Shown in pieces: positions 1-10,993 of a stretch of DNA of 64,000 bases. Below the pieces are notes generated by a model, which saw only the letters and a list, made by a program, of their open reading frames with translations, ran no database searches and was not told where the DNA came from. The position numbers and the translations under genes were made by a program. Each line of letters starts with the position of its first letter. Within the stretch, counting starts at the first letter, position 1. Source of the DNA: Favolaschia claudopus (lineage: Eukaryota > Basidiomycota > Agaricomycetes > Agaricales > Mycenaceae); contig JAWWNJ010000012.1 in the NCBI GenBank assembly GCA_037176885.1, positions 2,232,001-2,296,000 on the forward strand. Direction: 5' to 3'.

Positions 1-20
1 CAATAACTCTGGTGCAAGCC

Positions 21-2167
21 ATGTCGAAAGAACTTCCTCTTGCCAAGTCCAAGCCTAAAACTAGGGCTGGCCGTATAATTCGATTCCGCCTGTGGTTCAA
101 CACTTATAGGTACCGTTTATTCTTCGGGTTTGCCTTCCCCATAATTAACTTCGAATAGGAAATTTTATACTCTCACTGTGACTCTGAATCTCATTGGTCT
201 CATTCTTGCTGCGACCGGCAAATGGCAGTACCCAAGACACTATACCGGTGCATTCGTCCTGGGAAATTTGCAGTGTGCCATCTTGATGAGGAATGAATGC
301 TTTGCTCGCCTTCTCTACCTCATTGTCAACACGCTATTCGCCAAAGTGAGTATTGGTGCTCGGAAGCGAAGACTAATACTTACGGCAATAGTGGCCACCT
401 CTGTGGTTTCGTTTGGCCTGCACGTCAACGCTTCAGGTATTTCCTTCTTCTTTCTTAATGTTATGGTATTGAAAAAATTCTCAGCACCTGGGAGGCATAC
501 ATAGCGGCTGCGCGACCTCCGGTGCCGCTTGGCTCATATTCCGTATCGTCATGATCTTCGTCAATTATCAACATTTCCCGGCCTCGATCATTGCTGCGGG
601 AGTCATCACTAGTGCAGCTATATTCGTATCTATTGCTTCTGCCGTATGTTTTTCCCCGTCAGATTCGTTCTTCAATCACTCATGTTTTTGTAGTTTCCCT
701 GGGTGCGCGAGGCGCATCACAAGTAAGATGCTCGGTATTCACGCCTGCTTTTGATTGACCATCTTCCAGCGTTTTCGAAGGTTATCATCGTCTGGTTGGC
801 TGGTCGGTTAATACAATTGCTCAGTGATACCTAGCTAATCAAAATTCATCAGGTTCGGATTGTTGATGAGTGAGTGGACTTGGAATATCTTTCGAACAAT
901 CGAACCTGATTCTTGTAGCGTGGCTCTTTGTCATTCTCGGCGACTCATACAATGCGACAACTCGTAGCTGGCATGCAGACGGCATGCATTTCATCCGGCA
1001 GCAGGATTTTTGGTTCGTCGTTGGGATGTCGATTTTGTGAGATTGACTATAATCGTCTCCGAATTATTTCCGAAAGTGTTAATAACTTCCTCAGCGTCAT
1101 CCTTCCCTGGCTCACCGTACGAAAAGTACCTGTCACGGTTGAAGTTGTATGTCGTCTTTCCTCTGTCGGCAGAATTCTGTTCAACCTTTGTCTAGCCATC
1201 GCCCAAGGTCGCTATCATCCGCTTTGAACGTGGTATGCAACAAGGCTTGCTATCGAGGATAAGCCGTGGATCTGGGCTGTTGGAGTATCACGCGTTTGGA
1301 ACTATATCGTCCGTCCGACTTCGCGAATTGTCTAGACCCAGCCTGATTGCTTCATACAGAAAAGGTCGCAAATCAAATGAACACTATTTGATATGCGGCG
1401 TGCAAGGCGATTTCACCCAGTCGCTTGTTGATCGTAAGAATCCACTTGTGTGATCTTCTACATGATCTCAAGAATGGGACCAGGTCCGCCGACACATCTC
1501 TGGACACGGCAACTCAAGGTGGGTGATACTTCGCCAGAATCATCGTTTAAGGTTGACATTTGATCATCTGACCAGTTCGCCGGCGTTTCCAATACCAGCA
1601 CTCTCTACAAGCGGGGGATTCGTGTCTGCACCGGGACCGGAATAGGCGCCGCTCTCTCGACATGTCTACAGGTAGCAGTGCCCCAGAAGCATTTCGTGTG
1701 CTCGCTTTATAACGTTTGCCGTGACACAGAGTCCCAACTGGTATCTGATATGGATGGGGTCTAGTCAAGAGAAAACATTCGGAAAGACTATCGCGTCGTT
1801 GATTCACGATAATTTGCCGCCGGAGCAATTCACACTTTGGGACTCGAAGGAGCGAGGTTCGTTCTATCTCAGGCACCTCTGAAAGTTGCTCAACTTGCTT
1901 CCCAGGTGGAAGGCCCGACGTCATGAAACTGCTAAAAGAGTGTTACATTTCGTGGGGAGCCGAGGTTGTCTTCATCACTTCCAACCTCGGAGGCAACACT
2001 GAGATGATGGAAGGATGTAAGCGCGAAGGTATCCCAGGTCTGTTGTTCGATTTCCCATTCTCAGGACGGTGCTAATAGTCTCCATACAGTGTTTGGCACT
2101 TTGGTATGTTGTTCGATTTCCCATTTCTAACACGGTGCTCACAGTCTCCATATAGTGGGATTTCTAG
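21..2167 (+). CDS. TmpA-like multi-pass membrane protein of the fungal flavoprotein-like family
   Basis: About 15 short introns must be removed (for example 110-158, 2038-2089, 2104-2155), after which one continuous protein appears. It has an Arg-rich start, several membrane helices containing YTGAFVLGN, HLGGIHSGCATSG and FPWVREAHH, then a soluble C-terminal half with CTGTGIGAA and GAEVVFITSN, and it ends VFGTLWDF. The family resembles the TmpA-type membrane flavoproteins linked to conidiation signalling in Aspergillus, often encoded next to or fused with adenylate-forming enzymes; that assignment is from memory of the family. The paired histidines and Gly-rich loop suggest a redox or nucleotide-binding role, which is inference. 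The ATG at 21 is the first in frame, but the true start could lie left of the window. No disruption is seen. The last two introns are near copies of each other (see findings). Confidence 0.8.
2038..2155 (+). repeat. Pair of near-identical 52-nt introns separated by a 14-nt exon
   Basis: The introns at 2038-2089 and 2104-2155 are both exactly 52 nt and match at about 43 of 52 positions. They share the segment gttgttcgatttcccat and the block agtctccata before the AG. The 14-nt exon between them encodes the VFGTL part of the C-terminus. Similarity stops at the splice sites. Confidence 0.85.
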
Positions 2168-2505
2168 GAAAATTCGCATATCAGACTATGGACTATGTTA
2201 TTTCTATTGTTAATCGCATACCGTAGTCAAGTAATACCAGTCAAGCTGTATTCGTAATCTGTTATATAACTTCGGAAAAGTGACTTGAGAGCGTCCCAAC
2301 CCTCTCTATGCAAATCTGCTCAACTGCTGAGTAGCAAATACAGTGTTTCATTTATCCACGATACGAGATTCTGCGCCAAAGTGCCTCATCCGAAAAGCAG
2401 CTGAGGCCGACAGTCCCAGCACACAGAAAATTAGATCTATAGCCTCACGACGAGCAATACCAATACAGAAAGCACGAAAGCACATCGACAGAAGCAAAAA
2501 CAAAC
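2168..2505. other. Intergenic, convergent 3' ends
   Basis: This stretch separates the 3' end of the TmpA-like gene (+) from the 3' end of the thioredoxin-TPR gene (-). It is AT-rich at first (2168-2280) and presumably holds both 3' untranslated regions. I see no further gene or structured element. Confidence 0.5.
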
Positions 2506-3429
2506 TCAATGCCAACCCAACTTCTTCTTTACCACCTCCAATTTCTGCTTAGCCTCATTCTTAGCCAACCCCTGCGAAAGCTCCACCGCCGTCTCAAACG
2601 CCTTCACCGCTTCCTCATCTTTTTCCAAAACCTGCAGCGCCTCCCCCAATCTCGCGTACCCCTTCCCCCACTTCGGTTCTACCTCGACCGCCTTCTGCGC
2701 GTCAGCCAAAGCAAGTTCGGGATTCGGGGGCGCAGATTTCAGGTATGCTATTGACCGATTGCCGTATAGGGCTCCAGAATTGGGAGCGATGGAAATGGCT
2801 TTGGTGTATTCCTCGATGGCCTCTGCGTACTTTCCGTCTTTGTAAAAGGCCTGATGTAAATTAGCAAGATTGATTTTTGATTCTCGAGGATGAGGTATGG
2901 ACACACATTTCCTGCGACTTTCGCCGCCTCTGCTTCTTCAGGGAGTGGAGGAACAGGAGGATTCGGGCCACCATGCTGGAGTACAAGCCGCGCTATTCCT
3001 TGCGGATCAGCACCTCGTATCTGACCAACCCACAGAGTCAAGTCAGTTTGAATCACAAGTTTCAAGCTAAAGAAACAGCAGAACCATATCGACAGGCTTC
3101 CCCGCCTTAATAGCATAAAATGTGGGCATAGCAGTGACCTGGTATTTCGCGGCGATGGCTTGCTGCGCATCGACATCCACGCGAAGGAATCGAATGTGCG
3201 GGTTTTGTGAAGCGAGTTGAGCGAATCTCGGGGCGATGGCCTGCGCGTTGAACGAAGGTCTAAGCATTCCAGAGAAGTCGCGTCTTGAGCAACACTATAC
3301 CTTGCAAGGTTGACACCACTGTGCATGAAAATCGACGAGAACAGTCATTCCAGCTGCCGTTGCGCCTCGTAAGCTTTCGTTCCATTGCTTTACGTTTTGG
3401 ATGTCGATGGGTGCGTTCTTGGACGCCAT
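2506..3429 (-). CDS. Thioredoxin-TPR fusion protein
   Basis: Reading from the ATG at 3429, the first exon encodes about 43 residues ending in the thioredoxin active site WCQPCK; it is followed by an intron near 3270-3300. The next exon carries the rest of the thioredoxin fold, including FLRVDVDAQ and the cis-proline stretch TAMPTFYAI. After a linker (GGPNPPVPPLPEEAEA) the C-terminal about 125 residues form TPR repeats (YAEAIEEYTKAISIAPNSGA, YARLGEALQVL). Total length is roughly 270 residues. A thiol-disulfide oxidoreductase domain joined to a TPR suggests a redox-active co-chaperone-like protein, probably cytosolic because no signal peptide is visible. The function is inferred from the domains; both catalytic cysteines are present. 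Confidence 0.85.
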
Positions 3430-3731
3430 TGTCTAGAAGGTTCGAAGGCAGGGAAAGCGGATGGAAGGGAGCGGGATGTGGATTGCATTATAAGACGCGA
3501 TGGACAGTGACAAAGCTGACTGCTTGAAGTCACGTTGGGTCGAATACCGAGAACGTAACAGAAATCATTGGAACCAGACTCAAGTCGACCTGAAGCTTGC
3601 TGATACAAGGGGGTGCATTAATATTCAAGTACATTCCATGGTACGCAAGCTCTAAGAGAGATACGATAATAAGTGCGTGGTAAGGTTACAAATGAATGGG
3701 TGGTAGGTTGAGGGTCCTTAACAAAAAAAAC
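3430..3731. other. Upstream region of the thioredoxin-TPR gene
   Basis: These 302 bp hold the promoter side of the minus-strand thioredoxin-TPR gene and the 3' flank of the next minus-strand gene. I see no ORF with family resemblance and no repeat. Confidence 0.4.
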
Positions 3732-4690
3732 CTATGGCTCCTTCTCCTTGTCGTCGTCCTCGTCGGATCCTTTCCCCCAGGTCTTCCATTGGTCATAACC
3801 AAAGCTGACCGCACGGCTAGCAAGAGTGAACGGATCGCCAGTCTGAGCTTTGTCCCAGGCCCGGCGTGCAAACTTCTGGTAATGGCTCTCGGCGAGATCC
3901 TCGCGAACCAGTTGTAGAGCATGTTGTGCGGGAGCAAGAACTCGATATATGGGTTCTAGGAGAGGGCCAGTTTCCAGAGGAAGGGGCACTAATAACGAGT
4001 CCGGACTGGAGACAATCATTGATGGTATGAACAGATGAGATGAGAGGCAAACGCACGCTGCATCTGGCCCGAAATTGGGCGGGACAACCCGACCGAGCCA
4101 TTTATTCTCCTCCACTTCGGGCTCTCCAGACTTGAGAAATTCTTGATACTCCTTCCACAACTTCCGCTTAGATTGTTTCATCGCATCAACCTTGTTCTGT
4201 TTTTCCAGATTGTTCTGCATCTGAGCCATGCTACTGAAGACACCGAGGTAATTGGTGGTCTTCCAAAGATACCATCCTTCGTCCCAATATTTTGTATCCT
4301 CTGGGACCTTTCTGTCATGTTCTGGATCTTCGAGAGACTTTCCGCCGAGATATCGCGGCAGATGAATGGGCTGGCCCTCAAGCGGCAGAGGATATCGTGC
4401 CTTTCCGTCTGGCCCGATGTCTCTGTGACTCTGGAACTGGAGGATATTGCGCACTTCATGCGAGAAGACTTTGCGAATGCAGACGGATCGACACCATGGT
4501 GCTTTTCCGTGTACACGGCCGCTAACGTTTTGCGAGCAATACGTCAGACACCATTGGTCGTTGCAGGTTGAAAAGCGGCCTGTGAGTGGGATCGATATTG
4601 TGCACCTGGGACTGTCAGGAGCGGACGTGTACCTTTCGGCGGCTCAATAACCTTGATGGTAGGGAAACTGGCGAAGAGGACCTAAGGGCA
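3732..4690 (-). CDS. Conserved Cys-rich protein of unknown function (5' end uncertain)
   Basis: The well-supported part starts near 4690 with an exon encoding VLFASFPTIKVIEPPK. A 53-nt intron joins it in phase to a Cys-rich block (TCNDQWCLTYCSQNVSG, then APWCRSVCIRKVF) and a long exon with RYPLPLEGQPIHLPRYLGG and YWDEGWYLW. A 50-nt intron near 4010-4060 leads to a C-terminus containing LPLETGPLLEPIYRVL and ending in an acidic-lysine tail (DEDDDKEKEP). I recall similar proteins in other basidiomycete genomes but no assigned function. The evenly spaced cysteines suggest metal binding or disulfides. The initiating exon could not be fixed: a candidate ATG at 4783 does not join in phase with any GT donor I can see. 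Confidence 0.6.
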
Positions 4691-5676
4691 AGTTGAGATG
4701 AATGTTATACCACCGATGAAGAGTGGACTTGCGGGTCTTGGAGCTTGCTTTGTCTTGGATTGAGTTGCCTGACTCGTCGACATGAACGCGTCCGCAAAGA
4801 GGTACCACTGCTCAAATGGGGCTGCCGTCAAAACAAGGCCAAACTGAGTGCCGTATAAATTTGATCGAAGAAATTTACTCAACTTTTTCTTACCTCCGCG
4901 CCGATTGAAGATTCGTTGTCGCAGCTCACGCACAGGGAGCTAAACCTCTCATTCTCTGCTGTGGGGAAAGTCCCCGGAGACACGGAGGTTGTCCTCGTCC
5001 AACAAATGGAAAGCAACCGGCCCCAAGCACGTCGGTCTGGGCGAGGACGGCGGGATCCACTTTGCATTTGTCCGTGAATCAACAGACTCCTGCTCCGTCC
5101 TGCCACTCCGTTGCCCAGCTGCAGATGAACCACTCGATCAAGGCCCAGTATGCGAAGATACGAGCATGCTGTCGCTCGGGTGGTCTGTCGAATGTCGGGC
5201 ACTTTGTTTCTCATAGACACAGTTATACGATTGTCGGCCTTAGCGCCTTCAACTCAATGGGGCTCACTCTCTTTCGGCGCGGTTACCCCCAATTTTTTCC
5301 TTCCCAGAACTTTGATGTTCGTCGCAAGTTCAGCTTGCATCCTGTTGGTTGGACTTTTGAAGGTACGTCTGTCTGATTCCTCGTCACCGTTTATGATGCG
5401 TTGGATCTTTTTTGAATTTCTTCATGGACGAATACCTACTATCAGTAGGGTGTGCTCCAAAATTTTGACACCTCTGACTTTCTCGAATTTCCTTCCCTTC
5501 TGCAGCCTTACTGACGGTCCTCTTCCAGGTCATGTTGTTCTCTTTCGGTATTCATGGTGACGCGTAGCAAATGATAGTGCATGTTCCCTTCTTGACCCAA
5601 TGTAAATTAGTTATATATGCTCTAGAATCCGTGCCCAATAATACTATTTGGTAACCCTGGAGCTCGTTGCGCGCAA
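4691..5676. other. Poorly resolved intergenic stretch
   Basis: Apart from the weak plus-strand candidate at 5230-5567, this contains a consensus-like minus-strand intron at about 4859-4909 (gtaaga...actcag on the minus strand). Its flanks are open (FGLVLTAAPFEQWYLFADAF on one side), but I could not connect it to a start or to the gene at 3732. It may be an unresolved 5' part of that gene or a decayed gene. Confidence 0.3.
5230..5567 (+). CDS. Possible 3' part of an unrecognised plus-strand gene
   Basis: An open stretch contains GLTLFRRGYPQFFPSQNFD and HPVGWTFE. If an intron of about 140 nt is removed (donor near 5363, acceptor cag near 5504), it continues in phase into LLTVLFQVMLFSFGIHGDA and a TAG at 5565. 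The hydrophobic tail looks like a membrane segment. No upstream exons or start could be defined and the family is not recognised, so this may be a fragment or a chance frame. Confidence 0.25.
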
Positions 5677-8158
5677 TCAGAGCCTGGCCTTGACCTCCGT
5701 ACCCAGAACCCCTTGTTCAGCCTCCTTCTTCGCCAACTCTCTAAGTTCCCGTCGTAAAATCTTCCCAGCCGCGCTGCAACCCATCTCAGACGTGTCGCCA
5801 ACGACGAATTTAAACCCATCCACTTACCTCTTCGGAATAATCTCGATGACACCTACGCCTCCTCTCAGATACTTATGTCTCGCCACTTTGCTCTGAATCC
5901 ATTTGGCAACGCTCCTCGCAAACTCAGCCTTGGCCTGGGCAGATTTGACTTTCTCCGGATGTGCGTGTACAACGTACGCTCTGAATAGAATAGAATGCTA
6001 AGTACCTATTCGAACGAGATGGGTGGACGACTCGGAGAACGTACCTTGGCAGCTCCGTAGCCTCTTTAGCGCTGTAAAGTCCGATAACGGCTGTATCCGC
6101 AATGTCTGGGTGTGACAATAACACCGACTCGAGCTCCGCAGGAGGCACTACATTGGACGGTCAATATTTGCAAGAGAGAGTCGGTCAGAACTACTATGAG
6201 ATACCTTGGAAACCCTGTATCGGAACAATCAGCTTTAGAGTCGACGGATTTTTTTTTTAAATCACTCGCCTTGTATTTGATCAATTCCTTTCGTCTATCT
6301 GCCACAGAATTAAAATGGCGTTTTTCACAAAACCGTTCCACTCACCAACTATATAATAATACCCTTCTTTGTCTCGTACAGCAACATCTCCGGTCTTAAA
6401 CCAGCGGTCAGGGGTGATGGAATTTTCGGTCGCAGTGGGGTTGTTCAGATATCCCTAGTAGTAGAGAAGGGGGGTTGAGAATTCGAGAATGTGCACCACA
6501 AGACAGAACGTTATCACCTTCATCACAGTCTTGCCTCGTATCCACAACTCCCCCGGCTCCCCAGGCGCAGCATCGACTTTACCCTCGTCGTCCTCCACAA
6601 GCCGTGCCTCAAGATTAGGCAACAACTTGCCAATGCTCCCCATTTTGCGATCAGAGTCCGCGCCCTCTAGAATATGCGTTGTAGGTGAAGTCTCCGTCAG
6701 CCCATAACCTACAAACAAACTCTCTCAGCAACCGTGTTGTGTGATCAAAGGAGGGCAAAAACACACCCTGCGTTATGACCAAATCACCGCGCCCCCCACG
6801 CTTAGCAAGAAGCCGTTCCTTGACCTGTTTTGCCAGAGGCGCCCCCAGCGGAGCCGCTCCAGAAAACAGATATCGCACGGTGGACATATCATACTGGTCG
6901 ACAGCTTCACCAAACAATTCAATTCAGCGATCGAGCAGTTTTGTTGTTGTGAGGGTTGTGAAGCCAAGGATAATGAACTCACCGGGATGGCGGGCAAGGA
7001 TAACCAAGACGGGGGGCACGACAAGGGCATGGGTGACACGGAATCTCTGGATCACAGAACAAAATTTCTCCGGCTCGAATTTGGTCTGGATTACGACTGG
7101 GCAGCCTTGACAAAATGGCGCGTGGACCAGCTTGGCGATTCCTAATCGAAATTGATTTAGCCTGATTCTTCTTCTTAGGGGGGTAGAGCTCATACCGTAG
7201 ATGTGGTAGAACGGTAATATTCCCAACATGACAGTGCCCTTGGCCCTGAGGTCGAATGGAGCACTGACGATGTCGATAAGAGTGGTCATATTTTGGTGTG
7301 TCGTCTTGATAGTCTGGTTGAGTCGCCAGAACGTGATAAGAAAACAAAGAATTACCTCCACACCCTTTGGTTTTCCTGTCGTACCCTATGACGAGAATGA
7401 GCAAAGAACAAAACCCGATCGCTCAATACGCACAGAGCTGTAGCAGATGTAAAGGGTCTCGAGCGCATCGGACCCTTCGAACTTTTCCTCCTGGCTAAGT
7501 TTCCCTCTGTCGAGCAAATCTTCCATCTTGAGAAGACCATTGGAAGCAGGACTCCGAGGAGCGCTCGGTCCGCCCGCCCAACGCAAATCCTTGCTGAGAA
7601 CGATAATCCTCTTCGCGGCATCCTCCTTCGCGATTCCGATCTCGGCGAACATCTCTTGCACAACGCTCAGACCGTCTTCAGTCGTCATAATCAACCTGGC
7701 ACCGCTGTCGCTGTACTGAAATGCCAACTCGGTGCGCGTGTACGCGGAATTCGCGAGGGTACATCTGAGGCCGGCAGCCACCGCTGAAATTGAATTGAGC
7801 TGCTGTCAGTGACATGCATGGGTAACCAAGGCTTGACTACAAGATACGTACATCCAAACAACACGACGGGCCATGCAAGAGAGTTTGGAGAGAAAATGAG
7901 CACTGTGCTGCCCCTTGTGGCGAACGGGGACGTGTTGGGGTGGTGTTTGAGGCCATAGGCGAAAGAGAGGGTGAGATGGACGAGCTGGGCGCGCGTTATT
8001 GTTGCACCAGAGTCGGCGTCGATAAAAGCTGGGAGAGAACCGGAATAGCCGCCGACATCAGCAGAAGCATTGCGGGAAGCGAAGAGACGCGTCCAGACGG
8101 AGGTGGACCGAATTGGATGGGAGGGATAGGGCGAGGTGTATATTTGAGGGGGTGCCAT
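5677..8158 (-). CDS. 4-coumarate-CoA ligase-like acyl-adenylate-forming enzyme
   Basis: The spliced protein has the order of motifs of the AMP-binding (ANL) superfamily: ICYSSGTTGKPKGVE (P-loop-like A3 motif), LPFYHIYG, PPVLVILARHP, GYGLTETSPTTH, PGEPGELWIRG, then a C-terminal domain with FQVPPAELESVLLSHPDI and SAAGKILRREL, which holds the catalytic lysine. Length is about 580 residues, usual for the family. The reaction would be ATP-dependent adenylation of a carboxylic acid followed by CoA thioester formation; the substrate cannot be read from sequence. Several 50-nt introns are visible, including one just before SAAGKI. The protein ends in ARL, a permitted variant of the peroxisomal PTS1 signal, so a peroxisomal location is plausible. 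Start ATG at 8158 gives MAPPQIYTSPYPSHP. Confidence 0.88.
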
Positions 8159-8820
8159 GGGGGAAGGGGAAGAGGAAGGGTGAAGACAAGACAAGACAAG
8201 ACAAGGATAATTTGGCGAAGGATATATAACTTAGGCCCGGTGATGATTTTCCGCGAGCCGGACGTTGATGATGAAATTTAGCGAATTACGAAGTCGACAT
8301 GTGAGAGGTTGGAAGCGTTCCGTCCACAATCTGTTCCTACGTAGTACGAAGTCGGTTTGAGGTGCGGAAAACGTCAGGTGCCGCGCGCTATATAGATGAA
8401 TGAGAGGTGAAGGGACGGGGATCATCTACACCCCTCAAAGGCGAAAGATGGCGAGGAAACGCGTTCACCTAGGCTGGAAAACAGACTATCTTCAGATACA
8501 TATCGTACAGACCTTCTCAGAAGCTGCCGGTGAAACAGGCTCGCGAAGGGCAGCTGAACATCTGAACATTCGGGTACGAGGAAGTAATGATATTTCCAGG
8601 TTGACCGTCTGTTGCCGCAAATGGCCCTCGGATGCCGCATATGCATAGGAAAGGTTTCAATTGACACGAAAAAACGCGAAAGGACTGTATCAGCGTTGAA
8701 ACCACCAATCCATGCTTGAATTCGCGCGAGTTGAATGAGGGGTATGCAAATAATGACACACAGCAAACAAACAGAGCACAGACACCTTTCTTCCTACCCT
8801 CATCATCCACCCACTCAGAC
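8159..8820. promoter_or_regulatory. Divergent promoter between the ligase and RRM genes
   Basis: About 660 bp separate the two divergent start codons. Close to the ligase ATG there is a short (acaag)n microsatellite, roughly 8185-8205, in a purine-rich tract. No TATA box can be assigned with confidence. I see no gene. Confidence 0.4.
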
Positions 8821-9779
8821 ATGGCGTCCCTCCTCGAACGCATGAGTCTACCTGCAGGCGGTCCAAGCGGCGTAGTACGCTCCAAGTCCGCAGGTTCAAA
8901 TCGAAACGGCTCTCCTTATGTACGTCCACCAACCGCTGCCTACCACCGTCTGTCCTCAACATCGCTCAGAACCGCCCAAATCCCGTTCCAAAAGGCGATG
9001 TAGACTCACCATGGTCTCACGACATGTATGAGCAGCACAACTCCCTCTCAGCTCGCATGAACATCACCCCCGGCGCTCCAAAAGCAAATCTCAATCATGC
9101 CATCGTCGGAAGGGCTCTACAAGCAGCGTCGTTGGCCTCCGAGGGACTTTCCATCAAAGGCGCCAGCTCCGCCTCTCAGGGCAATGTCGTTGAAGTCACA
9201 GGCTTGGTCCCAGGCACTACAGCCGACGATGTAGTCGCCATCTTCAAGCGCTGTGGCGAGATCACAAAAGGGACGCTGATGAGCAAACAACCCGAAGTCG
9301 TCATTCGAGTCACCTTCAAAAGCCCGGCTTCTGCGTCCTCTGCCGTTCGGCAGTTCCACAACCAGCCTGCAGATGGGAGGACACTGTCCGTCAAGGTTGT
9401 GGGTCTGAACGCAACGAGTTTGGGAGGTCGCCTGGGAGGTCCGGATGGGCTCGGCCTGGTCAGGGAAGAGGGAAGCGTGGACATCCTCATGGAGTCGTCT
9501 GCAGAAGGAGGCTCGTGAGTATCACCTCCGCTCACCGTCTTGAACCAGGAATAATCTTCTATCGCATCGCACAGAAAAATGCGATCTGACTCGCTTGTGG
9601 GCAGCGATCGAGCACAAGTGCTCGTTGCGCCACCGGGGGCCAACGTCGCAGACTACGTCCAGACTCCCGGAGGCCGAAATGGGAACGGCTCGGGGCGGCG
9701 GGGTGGTGGTGGTCGTGGCCGGGGTGGTCGACGTGGGGGGAGGCGGGGCGGGAACGGTGGACGAATGGACACCGACTGA
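8821..9779 (+). CDS. ALY/REF-like RNA-binding protein with one RRM and an RGG tail
   Basis: Exons 8821-8919, 8970-9514 and 9575-9779 give about 282 residues. The N-terminal part is short and polar (MASLLERMSL, then SPWSHDMYEQH). An RRM follows (VVEVTGLVPGTTADDVVAIF as RNP2 region, VIRVTFKSPASASSAVRQF as RNP1 region), then a Gly/Arg tail with RGRGGRRGGRRGG ending RMDTD. This organisation fits the ALY/REF (Yra1) family of mRNA export adaptors in the TREX complex. Canonical N- and C-terminal UAP56-binding motifs are not obvious, although RMDTD resembles the end of such a motif. It would act in the nucleus. Another RRM-RGG family is possible. Confidence 0.75.
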
Positions 9780-10993
9780 AGATGCGTTTACTGCTGCCTG
9801 GACACCATCGCTTTCCTTTTCTATCTCATTTTCTTGTCCTGCTCTCTATCTGTCCGGCAGATATATTTGTTTGGTATGCTCATCGTTCTGTTTTCCCTTT
9901 TTCGTTGACTCGATGATGTTAGAAATGCCGCGGTTCGCTGTATCCATGTACTCTAGCCTAATGGATTGGTCCTGGTCGTCCCCTGCTCACTCAAACGACC
10001 GAATACTCTGTGTACCAAAAAAACTGACTGAATCTTGGCCTGTTTACTCACAACACGCCGGCCAACGAAATTCAAAGGTGTGCTCATTTCTGCTGTCGTC
10101 TGAGCACGCCGTTGACTTTTTCTTGCTAGTGGTTTTGAGTTCATTTTATTGAGTATAATCTCTGAGTCTCGCGTATACCCCGCGCTCGAGCTAAGCTGAG
10201 AGTGTTGCGAGCGAGGTAACACAGCTTCATTCTTTCGCTCTACCTCAGAACTGACGCTTGATTCTAGTGACTGTGATTTCCTGAGTTGAAATTTCACTAA
10301 CGGACGCGACCATCTCGATTTTCGCTGTGTGTGAGACACTGACAGACTTGTTCCGGGGGCTTGAGACGAAGTCTATGTTCCAGTGCAGTGCGTAGGAATT
10401 CAAAAGACTCGTTTACTATCAGAGATGCTCAATGCCTTTCAGTTGCTCTCTGTGAGTGGCAAGATTTCGAGACGACTGCGCGGTACTCGTTTTTTTGAGG
10501 TGGGTCGTTTGTCGCTGCGTATTGAGTGACAGGATTTAGAATCTTGACAGACATTACTTGCAGCCTCCTGCGCTCCAAGTCAGTACGGGTGTTGCGACAG
10601 GATATACTTGAATACTCGTTTGGAACGTCTTTCGCGAACGTTGAAGATGTGTTGCGAGTGCGATCAAACGTATAGAGTAGTCGTGATGGTTCTATGCTAC
10701 ATATTGTACTACAATGAGCCATGTCTTCTCAGTTCAGTTCAGAATTACTGAGCTCCCCATCTCGACTTTTCACTTGACGCGTTCGTGACGCGTCACGCTC
10801 GTCACATTCTCGCCGGTCACTTTGCCAGGACGTCACCGTCCAACCAACTGCTCGTCTGCGCTCTCGAGCTCACAGGCATACCTTCCCCCCCTCACTCCAC
10901 CTTGCATAGCAAGCGCTTGAATACCTTCTCTCGCAACTCAGCTTGAGAAACCCTCGCTTACTGAACAGTTGACGAGAGACACGACACAGAACG
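9780..10993. other. Long intergenic stretch before the cornichon gene
   Basis: It contains the 3' flank of the RRM gene and the upstream region of the Erv14 gene. The last 250 bp are pyrimidine-rich, and around 10785-10800 there is a palindrome-like cgtgacgcgtcacg. Several open frames up to 128 codons exist, but none has a recognisable motif or good context. I see no gene. Confidence 0.4.

Noticed and set aside
9953..10339. 128-codon minus-strand frame after the RRM gene
   Set aside because: Low-complexity Ser/Arg-rich translation without family resemblance, lying in a long non-coding flank.
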